Part shown: piece after piece, positions 7,274 to 9,825 of the stretch
Layout: each line of letters starts with the position of its first letter
Position numbering within the stretch: position 1 is the first letter of the stretch
DNA from: an uncultured Cloacibacillus sp.
GTDB taxonomy: Bacteria; Synergistota; Synergistia; Synergistales; Synergistaceae
NCBI GenBank assembly: GCA_900544635.1
Contig: UQVV01000053.1
Span: 1-9,825 of the forward strand
Length of the DNA: 9,825 nucleotides
Direction of reading: 5' to 3'
Program-made: the position numbers and the translations under genes
Notes under the pieces: model-generated
What the model saw: the letters and a program-made list of their open reading frames with translations, nothing else
Told to the model about the DNA's origin: nothing
The model's database searches: none

Positions 7274-8290
7274 TTAGAATGCCGCGGCCTCCATCGAAAG
7301 CACGATGCCCTCGTACCAAAGCAGCAGCACGGCGGCGGCGGTCAGCGCGTAGACGACGCCCCCGCGCGCGTATGCCGGCAGCGGCCTCTCGACGGCGGCC
7401 ACGACGGCGCGGCAGAGCGGCACTGCGGCGACGCGCATAGCCGCGACGGAAAGCCAGAAGACGACGAAGTTGACCGCCTGCCCGCTCCACGCGATGGCCG
7501 CCGACTCGCCAAAGGTCCCCATCAGCTCGTTCGGGAATACGATGTACGTCATAACGGCGACGACGATGAAGGATCTGACGACGGACCAGATTTGCAGAAT
7601 CCCGCGCGGCGCTCCGCCGTAGTCCGGAAGCTCACCCTCCTCAAGCAGCAGAGTCCCGGACGAAGCCCCGCGCTGCGGAGCCTGGCTCAGCACTGCGAGC
7701 ATAAAAAGCAGCATTCCAGCGACGCCGAACCACGACATCGAGCGCATCTGCCCGAAGAGAGAAAACGAATTGAAGCTGAACGGGTCGGTGTCGAGGCCGT
7801 TCTTTATCAGATAGGCCGCTATCGAGGCGCAGGCCGCCATGAACGGTATCAGGAAGCGTATCATGTTCCGCATCTCTGCGCGCGCAATCTCGAGCGCCTC
7901 CTCCGTTCCCGCCGCGTAGAGCGAGACGAGCACGAAAACCTCGGAAAGAAGCATAAACTGCGCGAGCTGCACGACGTCCGCGCCGTTGTCTATGATGGGA
8001 ATGTAGGTGCATACCGGCAGGCAGGCGCAGACGGTCAGCAGCGCCGCGAAGGCGAGGACCGGACAGAAAAGCGCCGTCCGCACGCGCGCCCCGCCGGGCA
8101 AAGCGACGGGCGAGCGGAACCAACGCGCGAAGTTGACGGAAGGCCGCCCGCCCCCGGCCGCCTTCGGACGGAAGGCCGCGAGCCCTCTGAAATATATTTT
8201 TTCAGAAAGCGCCGCGAGCGCGACGACGAAGGCGATAAGCAGCCACGCGTTGAAATATTGGAAGAGCGAAATAAAAATTCTGGAGCTCAT
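7274..8290 (-). CDS. NuoH/HyfC/EchB-like membrane subunit of a hydrogenase or complex I-type complex
   Basis: This 338-residue protein has eight predicted membrane segments (roughly 12-30, 72-93, 105-127, 143-162, 187-203, 236-253, 272-290, 310-328), the number found in the NuoH family, which anchors the hydrophilic arm and forms the first part of the ion path. The clearest similarity is LLEEGELPDYGGAPRG (215-230), matching the acidic EYSG loop of HyfC/HycD, and GTEEALEIARAEMRNMIRF (128-146), matching the segment after helix 3. The N-terminal loop normally bearing RxGP...DxxKL is degenerate here (around 48-63), and the Glu of the usual EP pair after the REM motif is replaced by Ile (IP, 148-149). 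The ATG has AAGGTG seven bases upstream, and the previous gene's TGA overlaps that site, so coupling is likely. No other complex subunit follows; ansA comes next. Hydrogenase membership is inferred from family and neighbour. Confidence 0.8.
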   Translation of the reverse strand: MSSRIFISLFQYFNAWLLIAFVVALAALSEKIYFRGLAAFRPKAAGGGRPSVNFARWFRSPVALPGGARVRTALFCPVLAFAALLTVCACLPVCTYIPIIDNGADVVQLAQFMLLSEVFVLVSLYAAGTEEALEIARAEMRNMIRFLIPFMAACASIAAYLIKNGLDTDPFSFNSFSLFGQMRSMSWFGVAGMLLFMLAVLSQAPQRGASSGTLLLEEGELPDYGGAPRGILQIWSVVRSFIVVAVMTYIVFPNELMGTFGESAAIAWSGQAVNFVVFWLSVAAMRVAAVPLCRAVVAAVERPLPAYARGGVVYALTAAAVLLLWYEGIVLSMEAAAF

Positions 8291-8296
8291 ATCAAA

Positions 8297-9825
8297 TCAC
8301 CTTACGAACAGCGCCGCGGCGAAAAGCAGGACGAGCGCCGCTATCCCGCATAGCCCGCCAGCCGCCGTGCTGCGCCACGGACGAAAGCAGACCGCGGCGA
8401 AGGCCGCGATAAACCGCTCCGAGGGGAACATCGGGAAAGCGACTTCCCCGCCCTCACGCGCCGACTCCGTGCGGCTGCCCGCGAAGCGCGCGCAGAGGCA
8501 CACGACCGCCGCGCCCGCGGCGGCGGCCACGAGGAACACCAACAGCCATTTATAAACGTCCCAGGTAAAGAACCCCGTGGATATGCGCGGCATCACGACA
8601 TGGTCCGCGACGCCCGGCGCGGCGGCCCCAGCGAGCGCCGTCCTGTTTATCAGCGCGGCCACGGCGGGAGAGACCATCTTTTCAAAGACATACCCAGGCG
8701 CGGCGGACGAAGCCGCGAAGAGCAGCATAAGCAGGATAAGCGGGAAAGCGACCGTCGATTCTCCCGAGAAATGGAATTCATGCTTCTGCGGCCTGCGGTT
8801 GAGCGCGAGCGACGCGAGGAAGCGCAGCCCTATCATCAGCATGAGCACAGTAAATAGGAACAGCACGACCACGACGAACGGGCTGAGGAAATTCGCCGAG
8901 CGGAAGAGAAGCTGCTTCGAGCTGTAGCCGATAAAGGGCGGCAGCCCCGCGAGCGCCGCGACGACGATGAAGAGCGTCAGCAGAGAGAGCGGCGCGCGCT
9001 CCGCCATCATTCCCTCCTGCCACAGCTCGCAGCCCTCGTACTCCTGCTTGAGATAGACCGTGACGACGGAGAGAGCCGCGGCCACTGGCAGGAAGATCAG
9101 CCAGAGCCCTATCATCGACTCAAGCGCGCTCACTCCGTAGAGCGCCGCGCGCTCCGCGCCGAAAGTGCCGCTCACCGCGATGCCCATCGTGACGATGACC
9201 ATGCCCTTGATATACATAATCATGGAATCCATGAAATGCACCGGCGATTTGCCGCCGCTCTGGAAGACTACCGCCATTATCATCGACGCGAAGCCCAGCA
9301 TGACGAGCAGCGCCGGAACCTTCTGAAGGCCGTCGAGCGGCCCGTAGAGCGAGAAAATTACGCGGAAGGCCGCGAAGAGAGAAGCCTGCGTCCTGATGCC
9401 GAAGAAGCACATCTTCGAAGCGTCCGAAAGATGCGGCGACGGCTTGAAGAATATATAGAGTAGCGGCACCGTCATCAACACGAAAGCGGCGAGCGACGAG
9501 GGCGTGCCCTTTATCAGCGAGGCCAGCGTCGTGATATTGTCGGTGCCGTATTCCAGCCGCAGCATCACCGCGCCCGCGAGGAACATCGCGAGCAGCACGA
9601 CGCGCGAAACGTAATAGAGCACGTGCTTGCCGCCGGGGCGCTTCTCCCCGACCGCGAAATTGCTGTAAAGCCCCGTCACCCCCGCCTGAGTCATCATCAT
9701 AAAGACGAAGAGCACGGCGAGCCCGCTCGAATAGAACATACCCTGAATCCCCGCGCATGTCAGAAGGAAGAAGGCGGCCTTGCGCGGCGTTATGAGATTC
9801 CGTTTGTCGGAGAGCGCGCGCAGCC
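8297..9825 (-). CDS. NuoL/NuoM/NuoN-like (HyfB-type) antiporter-like membrane subunit, 5' end beyond right edge
   Basis: The frame stays open to the right edge, giving 508 visible residues; the first helices are missing. About 12-13 hydrophobic segments are visible, the pattern of the proton-conducting antiporter-like family found in complex I and Ech/Hyf hydrogenases. The best local match is LAGLPPFIGYSSKQLL (visible residues 291-306), the helix-12 loop GxPPxxGFxSK with its Lys kept (303). A degenerate PLHxWLPDA equivalent is seen as SPHLSDA (129-135) and is about seven residues shorter than usual before helix 8. The helix-5 Glu expected near FVFMMMTQAG (39-48) is not there, and the helix-8 Lys appears as Gln (146). 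After residue 380 comes an extra C-terminal part with two more helices, as in HyfB-like proteins. The stop TGA overlaps the ribosome site of the NuoH-like gene six bases away. An ATG at 9737-9739 is internal. Exact subunit type is uncertain. Confidence 0.78.
   Translation of the reverse strand, partial: LRALSDKRNLITPRKAAFFLLTCAGIQGMFYSSGLAVLFVFMMMTQAGVTGLYSNFAVGEKRPGGKHVLYYVSRVVLLAMFLAGAVMLRLEYGTDNITTLASLIKGTPSSLAAFVLMTVPLLYIFFKPSPHLSDASKMCFFGIRTQASLFAAFRVIFSLYGPLDGLQKVPALLVMLGFASMIMAVVFQSGGKSPVHFMDSMIMYIKGMVIVTMGIAVSGTFGAERAALYGVSALESMIGLWLIFLPVAAALSVVTVYLKQEYEGCELWQEGMMAERAPLSLLTLFIVVAALAGLPPFIGYSSKQLLFRSANFLSPFVVVVLFLFTVLMLMIGLRFLASLALNRRPQKHEFHFSGESTVAFPLILLMLLFAASSAAPGYVFEKMVSPAVAALINRTALAGAAAPGVADHVVMPRISTGFFTWDVYKWLLVFLVAAAAGAAVVCLCARFAGSRTESAREGGEVAFPMFPSERFIAAFAAVCFRPWRSTAAGGLCGIAALVLLFAAALFVR

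Noticed and set aside
7242..7490. Upstream extension of the asparaginase frame as an N-terminal domain
   Set aside because: The extra residues are Arg/Gly-rich, overlap the NuoH-like coding region and precede a good ribosome site for the TTG start, so they are shadow sequence.
1..9825. CRISPR array, tRNA or rRNA genes, insertion sequence ends, integrase or attachment sites
   Set aside because: Scanned by eye on both strands; no regularly spaced repeats, cloverleaf-like sequence, transposase or terminal inverted repeats were found.

Overview
The window reads as an ordinary, compact chromosomal segment from a GC-rich anaerobic bacterium. The rows I counted by hand are mostly about 60-70% GC, except for one gene. 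The gene content (glutaminase, type I asparaginase, glutaminyl-tRNA synthetase, and membrane subunits related to Ech/Hyf-type energy-converting hydrogenases) fits an amino-acid-fermenting anaerobe such as a member of Synergistota. This placement is an inference from gene content and protein style; there is no 16S or other marker that proves it.

Layout: (1) Positions 1-2768, minus strand: gyrA followed, after one base, by the start of a small-type phosphatidylserine decarboxylase (psd) that runs off the left edge. (2) Positions 2769-2994: a divergent control region between gyrA (leftward) and glsA (rightward). It has a good sigma-70-like promoter for glsA and, in the gyrA leader, a hairpin plus U-run that looks like an intrinsic terminator or attenuator. 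(3) Positions 2995-3924, plus strand: glutaminase glsA. (4) Positions 3938-4535, plus strand: an AT-richer island with its own promoter, one unrecognised acidic protein of about 147 residues, and possibly a 14-codon micro-ORF. (5) Positions 4536-4577: a strong bidirectional terminator between the converging transcription units. (6) Positions 4592-9825, minus strand: a tight apparent operon reading, in transcription order, NuoL/M/N-like membrane subunit (5' end off the right edge), NuoH-like membrane subunit, asparaginase, glutaminyl-tRNA synthetase, then the terminator.

How the genes fit together: glsA and ansA release ammonia from glutamine and asparagine and feed glutamate and aspartate into fermentation, while glnS draws on the same glutamine pool. 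The two membrane subunits would form the ion-translocating arm of a hydrogenase-like complex whose soluble subunits must lie beyond the right edge. gyrA-psd is a separate housekeeping pair joined by likely translational coupling.

I do not see a new multi-gene system here. The points most worth a second look are the degenerate ion-channel residues in the NuoL/NuoH-like pair, the unrecognised low-GC acidic protein, the terminator-like element in the gyrA leader, and a valine at the quinolone-contact position of GyrA.
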